Shown here one piece after another: positions 51,986 to 61,315 of a stretch of 64,000 nt of DNA (within the stretch, counting starts at the first letter, position 1; each line of letters starts with the position of its first letter). Source of the stretch: Clostridia bacterium (GTDB taxonomy: Bacteria; Bacillota; Clostridia; Oscillospirales; CAG-272); NCBI GenBank assembly GCA_017520505.1, contig JAFXFN010000034.1:22199-86198 (forward strand), written 5' to 3'. The position numbers and the translations under genes were made by a program. The notes beneath the pieces are model-generated. The model made no database searches, was not told the origin of the DNA, and saw only the letters and a program-made list of their open reading frames with translations.

Positions 51986-53476
51986 TCAGCGGACAAAAAC
52001 GGTATTTATACGTTTGAAGTAATCCGCATCTATGCTGTCGAGCTGTTCTTTTGTAAAACGGACTTCCCAGTTTCCGTCGGGAGTGCCCGGAATATTTATT
52101 CTTGTATCCGAGCCGAAGCCGCACATATCCTGAACGGGAACGATAGCCAAAGCGGCGGGGGATCTCCAGACAGTTTCGATAACAGCCCTTACAGAGCGTG
52201 AATAAAATCCGCCCTCGCCCCAGTTCCAATCCTTGAAGCCGCAGTAATCGAGCACGAGCTTTCTCGTTTCGTCATCGGCGATAGAATACAGCCAGCCGAG
52301 CACGGTGTCGTTATCGTGCGTGCCTGTGTATGCAATACAGTTTTTGGGGTGGTTTTGAGGCAGGTGTGAATTATCCTTGCCGTCAAATCCGAACTGAATT
52401 ACACGCATTCCCGCAAAGCCCGTATCTTTAAGGAGATTTTCGACATCCTTGCCGAACTCACCGAGGTCCTCGGCGATGATAGAAGGATTTTTCAGCTTTT
52501 TATTGACCGCATCAAACAGCTTCATGCCGGGGCCCTTTTTCCATTTACCGTTTCTCGCCGTTTCCTCCTTTGCGCCTACCGCCCAGAACGATGCAAAGCC
52601 TCTGAAATGGTCGATTCGGAGCGTATCGTAAAGCGAAAGGCTGCGGGCAATTCGCTCGATCCACCAATCGAATCCGTCCTCCTCCATAGCTTTCCAGTCA
52701 AATAAGGGGTTGCCCCAGAGCTGTCCGTCCTCGGAAAAATAATCCGGCGGAACACCTGCAACGAGTTGGGGACGGAACGTGTTTTTGTTAAGCAAGAACA
52801 AGTCTGTATGCGACCACACGTCGGCAGAGTCGAGGTTTACGTAGATGGGCATATCACCTATAAGCTCAATTCCCAGCTCATTTACGCTCTTTTTGAACTC
52901 TTCCCACTGACGCATAAAAACGTACATACAGAAGCCGTGGAAGAATATTTCATCAGCAAACTCACCCTTGTGTTGTTCTGCAAGGGCTCTGACCTTATAT
53001 TCTTTTTTCCAATTATAAAACGGCTCGCCGTCAAAATGCTCCTTCAATGCCTTGAAATACGCATAGTTGAAGTTTTCCGAATTTTTCAAAAATGCAGTTG
53101 TTCCCGCTTTATATTCATCTGTGATATTTTCGTAAGCCTTTTTCAAAAGTGCAAGCTTGTTTTTCGTTACCGCTTCATAATTCACCCTGTACGGTGTGCC
53201 GTTATAATAGCAGGCTTTTACGTCTTCCGCCGTTACAAGTCCGTCTTCTTCAAGCTTTTCAGGGTCGATATACAGAATATTACCCGCAAAAGCGCCATCG
53301 GATGAATACGGGCTGTTACCTGCACCCGGAGGGTTAAGGGGCAGTATCTGCCACTTTGAAAATCCCATTTTCTTTATTTTTTTTGCAAAATTTTCAGCTT
53401 CCGCACCTATAACACCGATGCCGTACGGCGACGGAAGCGAAGAAATATTCATAAGAACTCCGCTTTGTCTTTTCAT
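51986..53476 (-). CDS. malQ: 4-alpha-glucanotransferase (amylomaltase)
   Basis: GH77 enzyme that disproportionates maltodextrins in the cytosol, 496 aa. Family blocks: SGVLMNISSLPSPYGIGVIG at the start, FSKWQILPLNPPGAGNSPYSS (in parts), the nucleophile Asp in LRIDHFRGFASFW, the acid/base Glu in IIAEDLGEFG and the third Asp in YTGTHDNDTVLGW. It is monocistronic on the minus strand between two plus-strand genes. No glycogen or maltose genes adjoin it. Confidence 0.96.
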   Translation of the reverse strand: MKRQSGVLMNISSLPSPYGIGVIGAEAENFAKKIKKMGFSKWQILPLNPPGAGNSPYSSDGAFAGNILYIDPEKLEEDGLVTAEDVKACYYNGTPYRVNYEAVTKNKLALLKKAYENITDEYKAGTTAFLKNSENFNYAYFKALKEHFDGEPFYNWKKEYKVRALAEQHKGEFADEIFFHGFCMYVFMRQWEEFKKSVNELGIELIGDMPIYVNLDSADVWSHTDLFLLNKNTFRPQLVAGVPPDYFSEDGQLWGNPLFDWKAMEEDGFDWWIERIARSLSLYDTLRIDHFRGFASFWAVGAKEETARNGKWKKGPGMKLFDAVNKKLKNPSIIAEDLGEFGKDVENLLKDTGFAGMRVIQFGFDGKDNSHLPQNHPKNCIAYTGTHDNDTVLGWLYSIADDETRKLVLDYCGFKDWNWGEGGFYSRSVRAVIETVWRSPAALAIVPVQDMCGFGSDTRINIPGTPDGNWEVRFTKEQLDSIDADYFKRINTVFVR

Positions 53477-53670
53477 TTTTTCACCTTCATATAATTGATT
53501 TTTACAGTCGGTAATTAAAACCTATATTATTTTATCACACAGACAGAAAAAAATCAATATACACGTAATTAATTTTATTTATACCTTAATATTTTTCATA
53601 TACCCTCTTGAATACTGTTTTAATATCTGTTATACTAAAATGAAATATTATTGTGAAATGGGATATTATG

Positions 53671-54930
53671 ATGAAAAAAACGCTGATTGCGCTATTGCTT
53701 ATTTTTATATTTATGTTTTCAGCCTGCACGGACAGCACGCCTGTAACAACGGACACCGCTATGCCCGATTCCGACAGCCTTGTATCTGACGAAATAACAA
53801 ATGATGATACGGCGCAAGGTGTTACAGATGAGCCCGAATCAGAAACGGAACAGCCTGTTTTGAGCGTTCCTAAAGAACCCGTTGTCATAAGCTTCGTGGG
53901 TATGGGCGACAATCTCATTCACAGCCCCATATTCAAGCAGTCGCTGTTATCAAACGGAAAATATGATTTCTTGCCTAAATACGAAAACGTCAAAAGCGTA
54001 ATAAAAAACGCTGATATATCGTTTATAAATCAGGAAACACCTATGTGCGGAGAAAGCTACGGATACCATAATTATCCGCAGTTCAACACACCCCAACAGA
54101 TGGGACTCGACCTTGTGACTTTGGGATTTGACGTTATATGCTTTGCAAACAACCACATCCTCGACCAGCATTCAAAGGGTCTTGAGGATATGCTTAAATT
54201 TACGAACACGCTCGGCGCTGTGACTCTCGGCGCATACAAAAACGAGGACGATGCCTCACAAATACGTGTGCTTGAGTACGAGGGTATCAAAATTTCATTT
54301 TTGGCATACACCTACGGCACGAACATAAAGCCGTCATCCTCAAGCGAAACGGTCGTACCGCTTATAGACGAGGACAGAATAACAAGAGATGTCAAAAAGG
54401 CTTACGAGATATCGGATTTTATCATCGCATCAATGCACTGGGGCAAAGAAGACAGATCGTATCTGAACGATCAGCAGACGTATTACTCACAGCTTTTGGC
54501 TGACCTCGGCGTTGACGTCATTTTAGGCCATCACCCCCACGTAGTTCAGCCCATTGAATGGATAAACGGTAAAAACGGCAACAAAACACTTTGTTATTAC
54601 TCGCTCGGAAACGGCATAAACAATCAGGACAGACTCCGCAATATGGTCGGAATAATGGCAAGCTTTGATATAGTTTGCGAGGAAAACAAGCGTCCGTACG
54701 TTGAAAATGCAGGCTGTATTCCCACATTCTCCTATCAGACACCGGGATACAAAAATACATCCCTTTATCTGCTTTCCGACCTTACCGACAGTATGGCAAA
54801 GAAGCATCACTGCAACAACAAGGGTGACACCGTGACGGTCAAAAACGCATACAAGCAGGTAACAGACATTATAAAAGAGGAATTTTTGCCCGATTATCTC
54901 AAAGAGGACGGAGGTAAGCAAAATGGATAA
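53671..54930 (+). CDS. CapA-family lipoprotein (poly-gamma-glutamate synthesis protein type)
   Basis: Metallophosphatase-like CapA/PGA_cap domain protein anchored outside the membrane. Signal peptide MKKTLIALLLIFIFMFSAC with lipobox FSAC, a Thr/Asp/Glu-rich spacer (about 20-60), then the domain with FVGMGDNLIH, SFINQETPMCG, FDVICFANNHILDQ and VILGHHPHVVQPIEW, each with the expected Asp, Asn and His residues. The first in-frame ATG codons lie at 53653, 53668 and 53671; the last gives the cleanest signal peptide. No capB/capC genes are nearby, so PGA synthesis is not implied. Its 3' end overlaps the XRE gene by eight bases. Confidence 0.85.
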   Translation: MKKTLIALLLIFIFMFSACTDSTPVTTDTAMPDSDSLVSDEITNDDTAQGVTDEPESETEQPVLSVPKEPVVISFVGMGDNLIHSPIFKQSLLSNGKYDFLPKYENVKSVIKNADISFINQETPMCGESYGYHNYPQFNTPQQMGLDLVTLGFDVICFANNHILDQHSKGLEDMLKFTNTLGAVTLGAYKNEDDASQIRVLEYEGIKISFLAYTYGTNIKPSSSSETVVPLIDEDRITRDVKKAYEISDFIIASMHWGKEDRSYLNDQQTYYSQLLADLGVDVILGHHPHVVQPIEWINGKNGNKTLCYYSLGNGINNQDRLRNMVGIMASFDIVCEENKRPYVENAGCIPTFSYQTPGYKNTSLYLLSDLTDSMAKKHHCNNKGDTVTVKNAYKQVTDIIKEEFLPDYLKEDGGKQNG

Positions 54931-55489
54931 AATACTTCAAAAGGTGCTTGAATACCTTAAAAAGGACAGCCGTAAGCAAGGAGAATTTCTTGATTATTTA
55001 GGTCTTTCATCTTCCGCTGTTTCCGATTGGAAGTCGGGAAAAAGCAGCTCGTATTTAAAATATCTGCCGCTTATTGCCGATTATTTTTCCGTGACGGTCG
55101 ATATGATGATAAACGGCTACGGCGACAGCTTCACGGATGCCCCCGCACCGTCAAAAATACCCGTTATAAAGGTTCTTCCCGATGATGGGCCGTGCGTTAA
55201 CGCCGACAACATCGAGGGGTACGATTGTGCATTCGTACGCTTTTCAAACGAATTTTTCTTCTTCAATGACGAACAGGCGCTTTATCTTATACACCGTCAG
55301 AATTACGCTGACGACGGAGATTCCGTGCTTGTAAGACATAACGGCGGATTTATCGGTGCATACCGCACAAGCGGTGAGCTTGTCGTATTTGTTTCCGACG
55401 GAAAGGGTGAAATTTTACCCGTGAGCGAGGACAGAGCAAGCAAATTTATTTCGGGTGTTGTTACAGAGATCAGGAGAAAACTGAAGTGA
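54923..55489 (+). CDS. XRE regulator with degenerate S24-like domain
   Basis: Helix-turn-helix protein of 188 aa. The N-terminal domain (about 1-65) includes KQGEFLDYLGLSSSAVSDWKSG. The C-terminal part resembles the S24 repressor fold (YADDGDSVLVRHNGGFIGAYRTS), but the expected catalytic Ser and Lys positions do not show the usual GxSM and VKR context, so self-cleavage is unlikely. It overlaps the CapA-like gene upstream and the ThrE gene downstream (GTGA), placing it inside a constitutive-looking operon rather than divergent from a target. Confidence 0.8.
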   Translation: MDKILQKVLEYLKKDSRKQGEFLDYLGLSSSAVSDWKSGKSSSYLKYLPLIADYFSVTVDMMINGYGDSFTDAPAPSKIPVIKVLPDDGPCVNADNIEGYDCAFVRFSNEFFFFNDEQALYLIHRQNYADDGDSVLVRHNGGFIGAYRTSGELVVFVSDGKGEILPVSEDRASKFISGVVTEIRRKLK

Positions 55490-56283
55490 TAGACGAAAAT
55501 ATCTCAAAAACGATGGATATGGCATCGTATGCAGGCAAGATACTGCTTCAGTCGGGTGCGGACATTGTCCGTGTCGAGGACACGATAAGCCATATTATGA
55601 CATCGTACGGAATACACGATTTTGAAGTGTTTACCGTTGCAAACGGTATATTTTTAACGACGGGAGTTACGGAAAGAACGATCGACGCGCCGAAAAGACG
55701 TGACTTTTTGCGTATACGCTCCATTCCGCTTGCATCGACCAACCTCGGCAAGGTGGATGCGGTCAATTCCCTTTCACGTGCAATAGCAAGAGGCGAATAC
55801 CAAAACGTCGACGATGCCTTTTCACGTCTTTGCGAAATAGACGCAATGAAACCGCCGAAGCCTTACATGCTTATGCTCGGCTCGGCTCTTGCTTCAATGG
55901 GACTTGCTTATATGTTCGGCGGTTCGTTTTTGGATTCCGTAGTTGCATTTATCGTCGGCTTTCTGTTTTACGCATCGGTCGTATTTCTTGATGAAAAAAA
56001 GCTGTCGAGGCTTTTGACGAATATTATCTGCAGTTCGGTTATGACCGTAATTGCAGGCGTTTTCACGGGTGTTATCGGTATCGGCGTGCTTGACAGAGTG
56101 CTTATCGGCTGTCTTATGCCGCTTGTGCCGGGTGTGTCGTTTACAAACGCAATACGTGACATTGCCGCAGGCAACTACATATCGGGGCTTGTCCGTCTTG
56201 TCGATGCCATCGTTGTCGCTCTCGGCATTGCCATAGGTGTCGGCGTTACGATACTTGCGCTTAAATTTTTCGGTATGGCATAA
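55486..56283 (+). CDS. threonine/serine exporter, ThrE N-terminal domain protein
   Basis: Half of a split ThrE-type amino-acid exporter (DUF1212). The soluble N-terminal region has the family signature GKILLQSGADIVRVEDTI, TTGVTERTIDAPKRR-like sequence and a serine-rich turn; five membrane helices follow (about 125-265) with the GVIGIGVLDRVLIGCLMPLVPG segment (in parts). The start is a GTG overlapping the previous stop (GTGA), with GGAG nine bases upstream; the first ATG is nine codons later. The second half follows 9 bp downstream. Confidence 0.9.
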   Translation: MIDENISKTMDMASYAGKILLQSGADIVRVEDTISHIMTSYGIHDFEVFTVANGIFLTTGVTERTIDAPKRRDFLRIRSIPLASTNLGKVDAVNSLSRAIARGEYQNVDDAFSRLCEIDAMKPPKPYMLMLGSALASMGLAYMFGGSFLDSVVAFIVGFLFYASVVFLDEKKLSRLLTNIICSSVMTVIAGVFTGVIGIGVLDRVLIGCLMPLVPGVSFTNAIRDIAAGNYISGLVRLVDAIVVALGIAIGVGVTILALKFFGMA

Positions 56284-56292
56284 GGAGGAAAT

Positions 56293-56727
56293 ATGAGCGT
56301 TTTTATAGAATATCTCCTTCAATGCATCGCCGCATTCTTTGCGACGGTTGCATTCTGCATACTTTTCTCCGTTCCACGCAAGCAATATCTTTTCTGCGGT
56401 ATATGCGGTACGGCAAGCTGGCTCGTTTACTGCATTTTTGACGGTATAACAGGACCTGTTTATGCGACGTTTTTCGCCTCCGTCGTCATCGTTCTGATGT
56501 CGAGAAGTATGGCTGTTTTGAGAAAATGCCCCGTTTCCGTGTTTTTGATAACGGGCATTATTCCGCTTGTGCCGGGGTCGGCAATTTATTATATGGCTTA
56601 CTACTTCTTTATGGACGATATGCCAAAGGCGGGAGATTATCTGTTTTTGACCGTAAAGCTCGCCTCCGCCATCGTTATGGGCATCGTGTGCGTCTTCGCC
56701 CTGCCGATTAAACGTGTATTTAAATAG
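56293..56727 (+). CDS. threonine/serine exporter, ThrE C-terminal domain protein (DUF3815)
   Basis: 144-aa membrane protein with five hydrophobic helices, containing LFSVPRKQYLFCGICGTASW, ARSMAVLRKCP-like sequence and the signature ITGIIPLVPGSAIYYMAYY. It pairs with the preceding protein to rebuild the two-part ThrE transporter. AAGGAGG lies before the ATG. The gap to the next gene (51 bp) carries no strong terminator. Confidence 0.9.
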   Translation: MSVFIEYLLQCIAAFFATVAFCILFSVPRKQYLFCGICGTASWLVYCIFDGITGPVYATFFASVVIVLMSRSMAVLRKCPVSVFLITGIIPLVPGSAIYYMAYYFFMDDMPKAGDYLFLTVKLASAIVMGIVCVFALPIKRVFK

Positions 56728-56778
56728 TTTTGTTTATTCGGGACAACCGTATATATTTCCAATTCAGGAGTTTGTATT

Positions 56779-57096
56779 ATGAAAAAAATAATTTGTATTT
56801 TCTTATGTATGCTTTCTTTGTTATTTATATCCTGCTCTGATGAGAAGGATTATCTTACGAAAGAGGTCACCGTTATTCAGAGTATGACGAAATGCGATGC
56901 GGTGCTTGACGATTGCTTCTTTGCCGCAGATGATGACGGAGAATGGTATAAGATCGTGTGGGATGACACCGACGGAATAAAATCGGGCGACAAGCTCACG
57001 GTTTATTATGAGGAAATAACGAATATTTCTTATGAAACGGGATACCCCGACGGCTACACACCCAACAAACAGATAGTTGCAAGGAAGGTAAAATGA
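56779..57096 (+). CDS. small putative lipoprotein
   Basis: 105 aa. Signal peptide MKKIICIFLCMLSLLFISC with lipobox FISC, then a short beta-rich domain (VTVIQSMTKCDAVLDD, WYKIVWDDTDGIKSGDKLTVYY) that looks like an OB- or SH3-type barrel. Not assigned to a named family. Its last codons overlap the GH2 start (ATGATG), suggesting coupled translation. Confidence 0.7.
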   Translation: MKKIICIFLCMLSLLFISCSDEKDYLTKEVTVIQSMTKCDAVLDDCFFAADDDGEWYKIVWDDTDGIKSGDKLTVYYEEITNISYETGYPDGYTPNKQIVARKVK

Positions 57097-58772
57097 TGTT
57101 TAACACACTTAAAACACCGTTTGAAATAAACAGAACAGATAAATTTTTCTCTGTATACCCACGCCCTCAGCTCGTACGAGATTCATATTTTTGTCTTAAC
57201 GGCGAATGGGAGCTTAACGGAAAGAGAATAATCGTGCCCTTTGCTCCGCAGTCAAGACTGTCGGAATACGAGGGATATGAGGATTTCAACCTTGAAAGCT
57301 TCACCTACACAAAAGCATTTACGCTTCCCGAGGGCTTCAACCTCGGCCGTGTATTTCTGAATTTCGGTGCGTGCGACCAGATATGCGAGGTCTACTTAAA
57401 CGGTCAGCACCTCGGCGGAAACGTAGGCGGTTATCTGCCGTTTTCCTTTGAAATAACGAATGCTCTTAAAGAGGGCGAAAACCTTTTGAAGGTAGACGTT
57501 ACAGACACGCTCGACCTATCGCTTCCCTACGGCAAGCAACGCAAAAAAAGAGGCGGTATGTGGTACACACCTGTGTCGGGAATCTGGCAGACGGTGTGGC
57601 TTGAATCCGTAAAGGCGGAGCTTATAGAGGGGCTGAAAATAACGCCCGATATGACAGGTGTAGATATTGAGGTTTTCGGCTGTGAGGGCTTTGAAAAGAC
57701 AGTTCTTTGCGATGGCAAAGAATATACTTTTACGGAAAATTCCATAAGAATTGAGCCTGACGAGGCGCATTTGTGGTCTGTAGACGATCCGTATCTTTAC
57801 GATTTTACGGTCAAGACGGAAAATGACGAGGTGCGCTCATATTTTGCGCTTCGCAAGGTCGAGGTATCGGGCGGTGAATACCCGAAGCTTCTTTTGAACG
57901 GCAAGCCTGTTTTTGCAAACGGACTGCTTGACCAGGGGTATTACAGCGACGGCATATATCTGCCTGCAACACCCGACGGATTTGAATACGACATACTTAA
58001 AATGAAGGAGCTTGGCTTCAATATGCTCCGCAAGCACATCAAAATAGAGCCCGAAATTTTCTATTATATGTGCGACAAATACGGTATGCTCGTTTTCCAG
58101 GATATGGTCAACAGCGGAAAATATAATTTTATAAGAGATACGGCTCTCCCCACGGTATTTATGAAAAAGGGCGTCATCAAGCACGCAAACAAAAAAACGA
58201 AGTATAACTTCAAGTCGTCGATGCTGAAAACGATATCGCATTTGCATAACCACCCCTGCATCGTCTACTACACGATATTCAACGAGGGCTGGGGACAGCA
58301 TTCGACGAAGGAAATGTATTTTGAGGCAAAGCGTGCTGATAACACGAGAATCTGGGATTCGGCGTCAGGCTGGTTCATAACGAAATACACCGACGTTGAA
58401 AGTCCGCACGTTTACTTCAAGCCCGTAAAATTCAAGAAAAAGGGCTCGGGCAAGCTCCGTATACTCTCCGAGTTTGGCGGATATTCCTACCCGATGGAGG
58501 GACACGTTTTCAATACTCAGAATAACTACGGATATAAAACGTTCAAAAGCAGCGAGGAGCTGACGAAAGCTCTCGTACGTCTTTACACCGAGGAGATAAT
58601 CCCCGCTGTTAAGTTAGGTCTTTCGGGTACTGTGCTGACACAGGTATCCGACGTCGAGGACGAAACGAACGGCATTGTAACGTATGACAGACAGTGTGTA
58701 AAGGTAAATGAAAACGAGCTTCGCTGCGTTTTTGACAAGCTTTACGCTGAATTTGACAAGCAAAGCAAATGA
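57093..58772 (+). CDS. glycoside hydrolase family 2 protein
   Basis: Cytosolic (no signal peptide) GH2 enzyme of 559 aa, probably a beta-galactosidase, beta-glucuronidase or related activity. The sugar-binding jelly roll is N-terminal (GACDQICEVYLNGQHLGGNVGGYLPFSFEIT in parts), an Ig-like domain lies at about 180-255, then the TIM barrel with the acid/base Glu in YTIFNEGWGQHSTKEM and the probable nucleophile Glu in RILSEFGGYSYP. It is short for the family because it lacks C-terminal accessory domains. It overlaps both neighbours and is coupled to a PfkB kinase, which suggests use of the released sugar. Substrate unknown. Confidence 0.88.
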   Translation: MMFNTLKTPFEINRTDKFFSVYPRPQLVRDSYFCLNGEWELNGKRIIVPFAPQSRLSEYEGYEDFNLESFTYTKAFTLPEGFNLGRVFLNFGACDQICEVYLNGQHLGGNVGGYLPFSFEITNALKEGENLLKVDVTDTLDLSLPYGKQRKKRGGMWYTPVSGIWQTVWLESVKAELIEGLKITPDMTGVDIEVFGCEGFEKTVLCDGKEYTFTENSIRIEPDEAHLWSVDDPYLYDFTVKTENDEVRSYFALRKVEVSGGEYPKLLLNGKPVFANGLLDQGYYSDGIYLPATPDGFEYDILKMKELGFNMLRKHIKIEPEIFYYMCDKYGMLVFQDMVNSGKYNFIRDTALPTVFMKKGVIKHANKKTKYNFKSSMLKTISHLHNHPCIVYYTIFNEGWGQHSTKEMYFEAKRADNTRIWDSASGWFITKYTDVESPHVYFKPVKFKKKGSGKLRILSEFGGYSYPMEGHVFNTQNNYGYKTFKSSEELTKALVRLYTEEIIPAVKLGLSGTVLTQVSDVEDETNGIVTYDRQCVKVNENELRCVFDKLYAEFDKQSK

Positions 58773-59671
58773 TATATACAGTTACCTTTAATCCCTCGCT
58801 TGACTACCATATGTCCCTTTCCGCACCTCTTTCGGAAAAAGTGCCGAACCGTGTAAAGTCGCCCTGCTTTGTGCCGGGCGGTAAAGGGCTTAACGTTTCC
58901 TTTGCGTTGTCAGCGCTCGGCGCTGACAACACCGCACTTTGTTTTTCGGGCGGTGAAACAGGAAAAATGCTTGAAAATATGCTGTCCTCACGGGGACAGA
59001 AATACGAATGTGTAAGCATTCCTTTTCCGACACGTGTCAACGTCAAGGTGTCGGAAGGTGAGAAGATGTATGAGCTTAACGCATCGGGTGATGAGGTGCC
59101 ACAAAAGCACGCACTTGCGCTTTTGTCAAGGCTTGAAAAGCTTGCAGACAATGACACCGTCATTTTTTCGGGAAGCACACCGACGTGTGCGCTTGACTTG
59201 TACTGCGAGGGCATAACCCGTGCAAAGAAAAGCGGTGCGTGCGTTATTGCCGACACGTCGGGCGAAAAGCTTTTGGACTGTGCTAAGCTCGGTGCGTTTT
59301 TGCTCAAGCCCAACGAACACGAAATACGTGAGTTGTTCGGTGACGGCGACGTTATACGCTCTGCAAAAAAATTATGCTCGCTCGGTGCTGAACACGTGCT
59401 TTTGTCGCTTGGCGAAAACGGTGCGGTGCTTTTGTCGGATAATGTCGAATACAAATGCGGAATACCGTTCAAAATGCCCGTTTTGAATACCGTAGGTGCA
59501 GGCGACAGTATGCTTGCGGGATTTGTTTACGCTTACAAAAACGGATATTCTTTGCCCGACTGTCTTCGCTCGGCTGTGTCGGCAGGAAGCTGCAAGGCAT
59601 ACACAGCCCCCGAAAAGCCGTTTGACGTAAAGCTTTTTGAAAAACTTTTTGAAAGATCGGAAGTATTATGA
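58769..59671 (+). CDS. PfkB-family sugar-phosphate kinase (1-phosphofructokinase type)
   Basis: Ribokinase-fold kinase, 300 aa. It opens MIYTVTFNPSLDYHM as in FruK/LacC, with GGKGLNVSFALSALG and the ATP/anion-hole motif NTVGAGDSMLAGFVYAY containing the catalytic Asp. 1-Phosphofructokinase and tagatose-6-phosphate kinase are the two usual activities; the absence of a fructose PTS gene nearby and the coupling to GH2 leave both open. Four-base ATGA overlaps link it to the GH2 gene and to mnmA. Confidence 0.87.
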   Translation: MIYTVTFNPSLDYHMSLSAPLSEKVPNRVKSPCFVPGGKGLNVSFALSALGADNTALCFSGGETGKMLENMLSSRGQKYECVSIPFPTRVNVKVSEGEKMYELNASGDEVPQKHALALLSRLEKLADNDTVIFSGSTPTCALDLYCEGITRAKKSGACVIADTSGEKLLDCAKLGAFLLKPNEHEIRELFGDGDVIRSAKKLCSLGAEHVLLSLGENGAVLLSDNVEYKCGIPFKMPVLNTVGAGDSMLAGFVYAYKNGYSLPDCLRSAVSAGSCKAYTAPEKPFDVKLFEKLFERSEVL

Positions 59672-60678
59672 AAAATGTGACCGTGGCAATGAGCGGAGGC
59701 GTTGACAGTGCCGCCGCTTGCGCCGTGCTTAAAGAAAAGGGATATAACGTGCGTGGGGCAACGATGCGCCTCGGCATTGAAAACGACAATGACATCGAGG
59801 CGGCACGTGACGTTTGCACCGCCCTCGGAATTGAATTTGAGGTCTACGATTTCAGAGAACAGTTTTCAAAATGCGTTATTACTCCATTTTGCCGTAATTA
59901 CGTAGAAAACCGCACACCTAACCCCTGCATAAACTGCAATATCGATTTGAAATTCGGCGCTTTTGCCGAGCGTGCGTTTAAAGACGGTGCCGACCTTATC
60001 GCAACGGGCCACTACGCAAGGATAGAAAACGGTATGCTTTTGACGGCAAAAAACAAGGACAAAGACCAGAGCTATGTCCTTTACGGCATAAAGCGTGACA
60101 TTCTTTCACGTGTTTTGTTCCCCTTGGGCGATTTTGAAAGCAAAAACGATGTGAGAAATTACGTTGAAGATCTGTCGCTTCCCTGCGCCAAACGTCCCGA
60201 ATCGCAGGATATTTGCTTTATCCCCGACGGCGACTATGCAAAATTTCTTGAAGAGCACGGATATACGATGAAAAAAGGCTCGTTCGTTGACAAAAGCGGA
60301 AAGGTTTTAGGCACTCACAAGGGCTGTCACCATTACACGATAGGTCAAAGGCGAGGACTCGGCGTATCAGCAGGCAAGCGTATATTCGTCGTTGAAAAAA
60401 GAACGTCGGATAATTCCGTTGTTTTGGGTGACGAGGCTGACCTTTATAAAACCGAGATAATCTGCAAAAACGTAAATCTTCTTTGCAACGTTGATTTTCC
60501 GTTTACGGCTGACGTCAAAACGAGATACAAAAAAAATGCAAACCGTGCATTTATCGAAAAAATTGACGGCGACACCGTCAAATGCACGTTTACTTCCCCT
60601 GAGCGTGCGCCGTGTCCGGGACAAAGCGCCGTATTTTACGACGGTGAGCGTGTGCTCGGCGGCGGCATAATAATCTGA
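59668..60678 (+). CDS. mnmA: tRNA-specific 2-thiouridylase MnmA
   Basis: Thiolates U34 of Lys, Glu and Gln tRNAs. PP-loop AMSGGVDSAAACAVLKEKGY, first catalytic Cys in TPNPCINCNIDLKFG, ATGHYARIE, second catalytic Cys in SQDICFIPDGDY, and TIGQRRGLGVSAG near the adenylation/tRNA-binding region. At 336 aa it is slightly short but complete. It overlaps the PfkB gene by four bases. Confidence 0.96.
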   Translation: MKNVTVAMSGGVDSAAACAVLKEKGYNVRGATMRLGIENDNDIEAARDVCTALGIEFEVYDFREQFSKCVITPFCRNYVENRTPNPCINCNIDLKFGAFAERAFKDGADLIATGHYARIENGMLLTAKNKDKDQSYVLYGIKRDILSRVLFPLGDFESKNDVRNYVEDLSLPCAKRPESQDICFIPDGDYAKFLEEHGYTMKKGSFVDKSGKVLGTHKGCHHYTIGQRRGLGVSAGKRIFVVEKRTSDNSVVLGDEADLYKTEIICKNVNLLCNVDFPFTADVKTRYKKNANRAFIEKIDGDTVKCTFTSPERAPCPGQSAVFYDGERVLGGGIII

Positions 60679-60690
60679 TGCGGAGAATAT

Positions 60691-61206
60691 ATGAGTTTAT
60701 TTGTACCCGACTTTATATTTGATAATTTTTATTCGATAACCCCCGAATTTCTTAAAGGAAACAACATTTCGGCTATCGTTTCGGATATCGATAACACACT
60801 TGTAACGTACGATGACGAAAAGCCGACCTTGCGTGTTTTATCGTGGCTTGAATCGCTTGCATCAGCCGATATAAAAATTTCGTTTGTTTCAAACAATTCG
60901 CACGAGCGTGTGCGTATTTTTAACGAAGCACTCGGATTTTTCGCCGTCGGCAAAAGCGGTAAACCGTTTAAGAAAAACGTGCTTTATGCAATAGAATATA
61001 TGAACGTACCGAGGGAAAACGTGTGTATGCTCGGAGATCAGATATTCACAGACGTGCTTGCAGGGCAAAATGCGGGACTTAAAACGATACTCGTTCCGCC
61101 GATAAAGGACAAAACGGATATTCTGACACGGTCAAAGCGTGTTTTGGAAAAACCGTTTTTAAAAAGATATAAGAAAAAGCATAAAAATACACAATTTTAC
61201 AAATAA
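60691..61206 (+). CDS. YqeG-family HAD IIIA phosphatase
   Basis: HAD-superfamily phosphatase of 171 aa. The nucleophile motif SDIDNTLVTYDDEKP, motif II SFVSNNSHERV, the Lys in KPFKKNVLYAIEYM and the acidic motif LGDQIFTDVLAGQNAG are all present. The family (YqeG/phosphatidylglycerolphosphatase-like) is widespread in Firmicutes; the physiological substrate is not settled. It is last in the plus-strand run that begins at the CapA-like gene. Confidence 0.9.
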   Translation: MSLFVPDFIFDNFYSITPEFLKGNNISAIVSDIDNTLVTYDDEKPTLRVLSWLESLASADIKISFVSNNSHERVRIFNEALGFFAVGKSGKPFKKNVLYAIEYMNVPRENVCMLGDQIFTDVLAGQNAGLKTILVPPIKDKTDILTRSKRVLEKPFLKRYKKKHKNTQFYK

Positions 61207-61241
61207 TTAATATAAATATAAAATCCGAGCGCTTAAAAGTA

Positions 61242-61271
61242 TTGACTAAATCGATGTATATGTTGTATAAT
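61242..61271 (+). promoter_or_regulatory. promoter of a small Cys-rich membrane protein gene
   Basis: TTGACT (61242-61247) and TATAAT (61266-61271), spacer 18 bp, 45 bp ahead of the ATG. Confidence 0.75.
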
Positions 61272-61315
61272 ATTATCAGGAAAAACAATACCAAATTTTA
61301 AAAGGAGAAATTACC

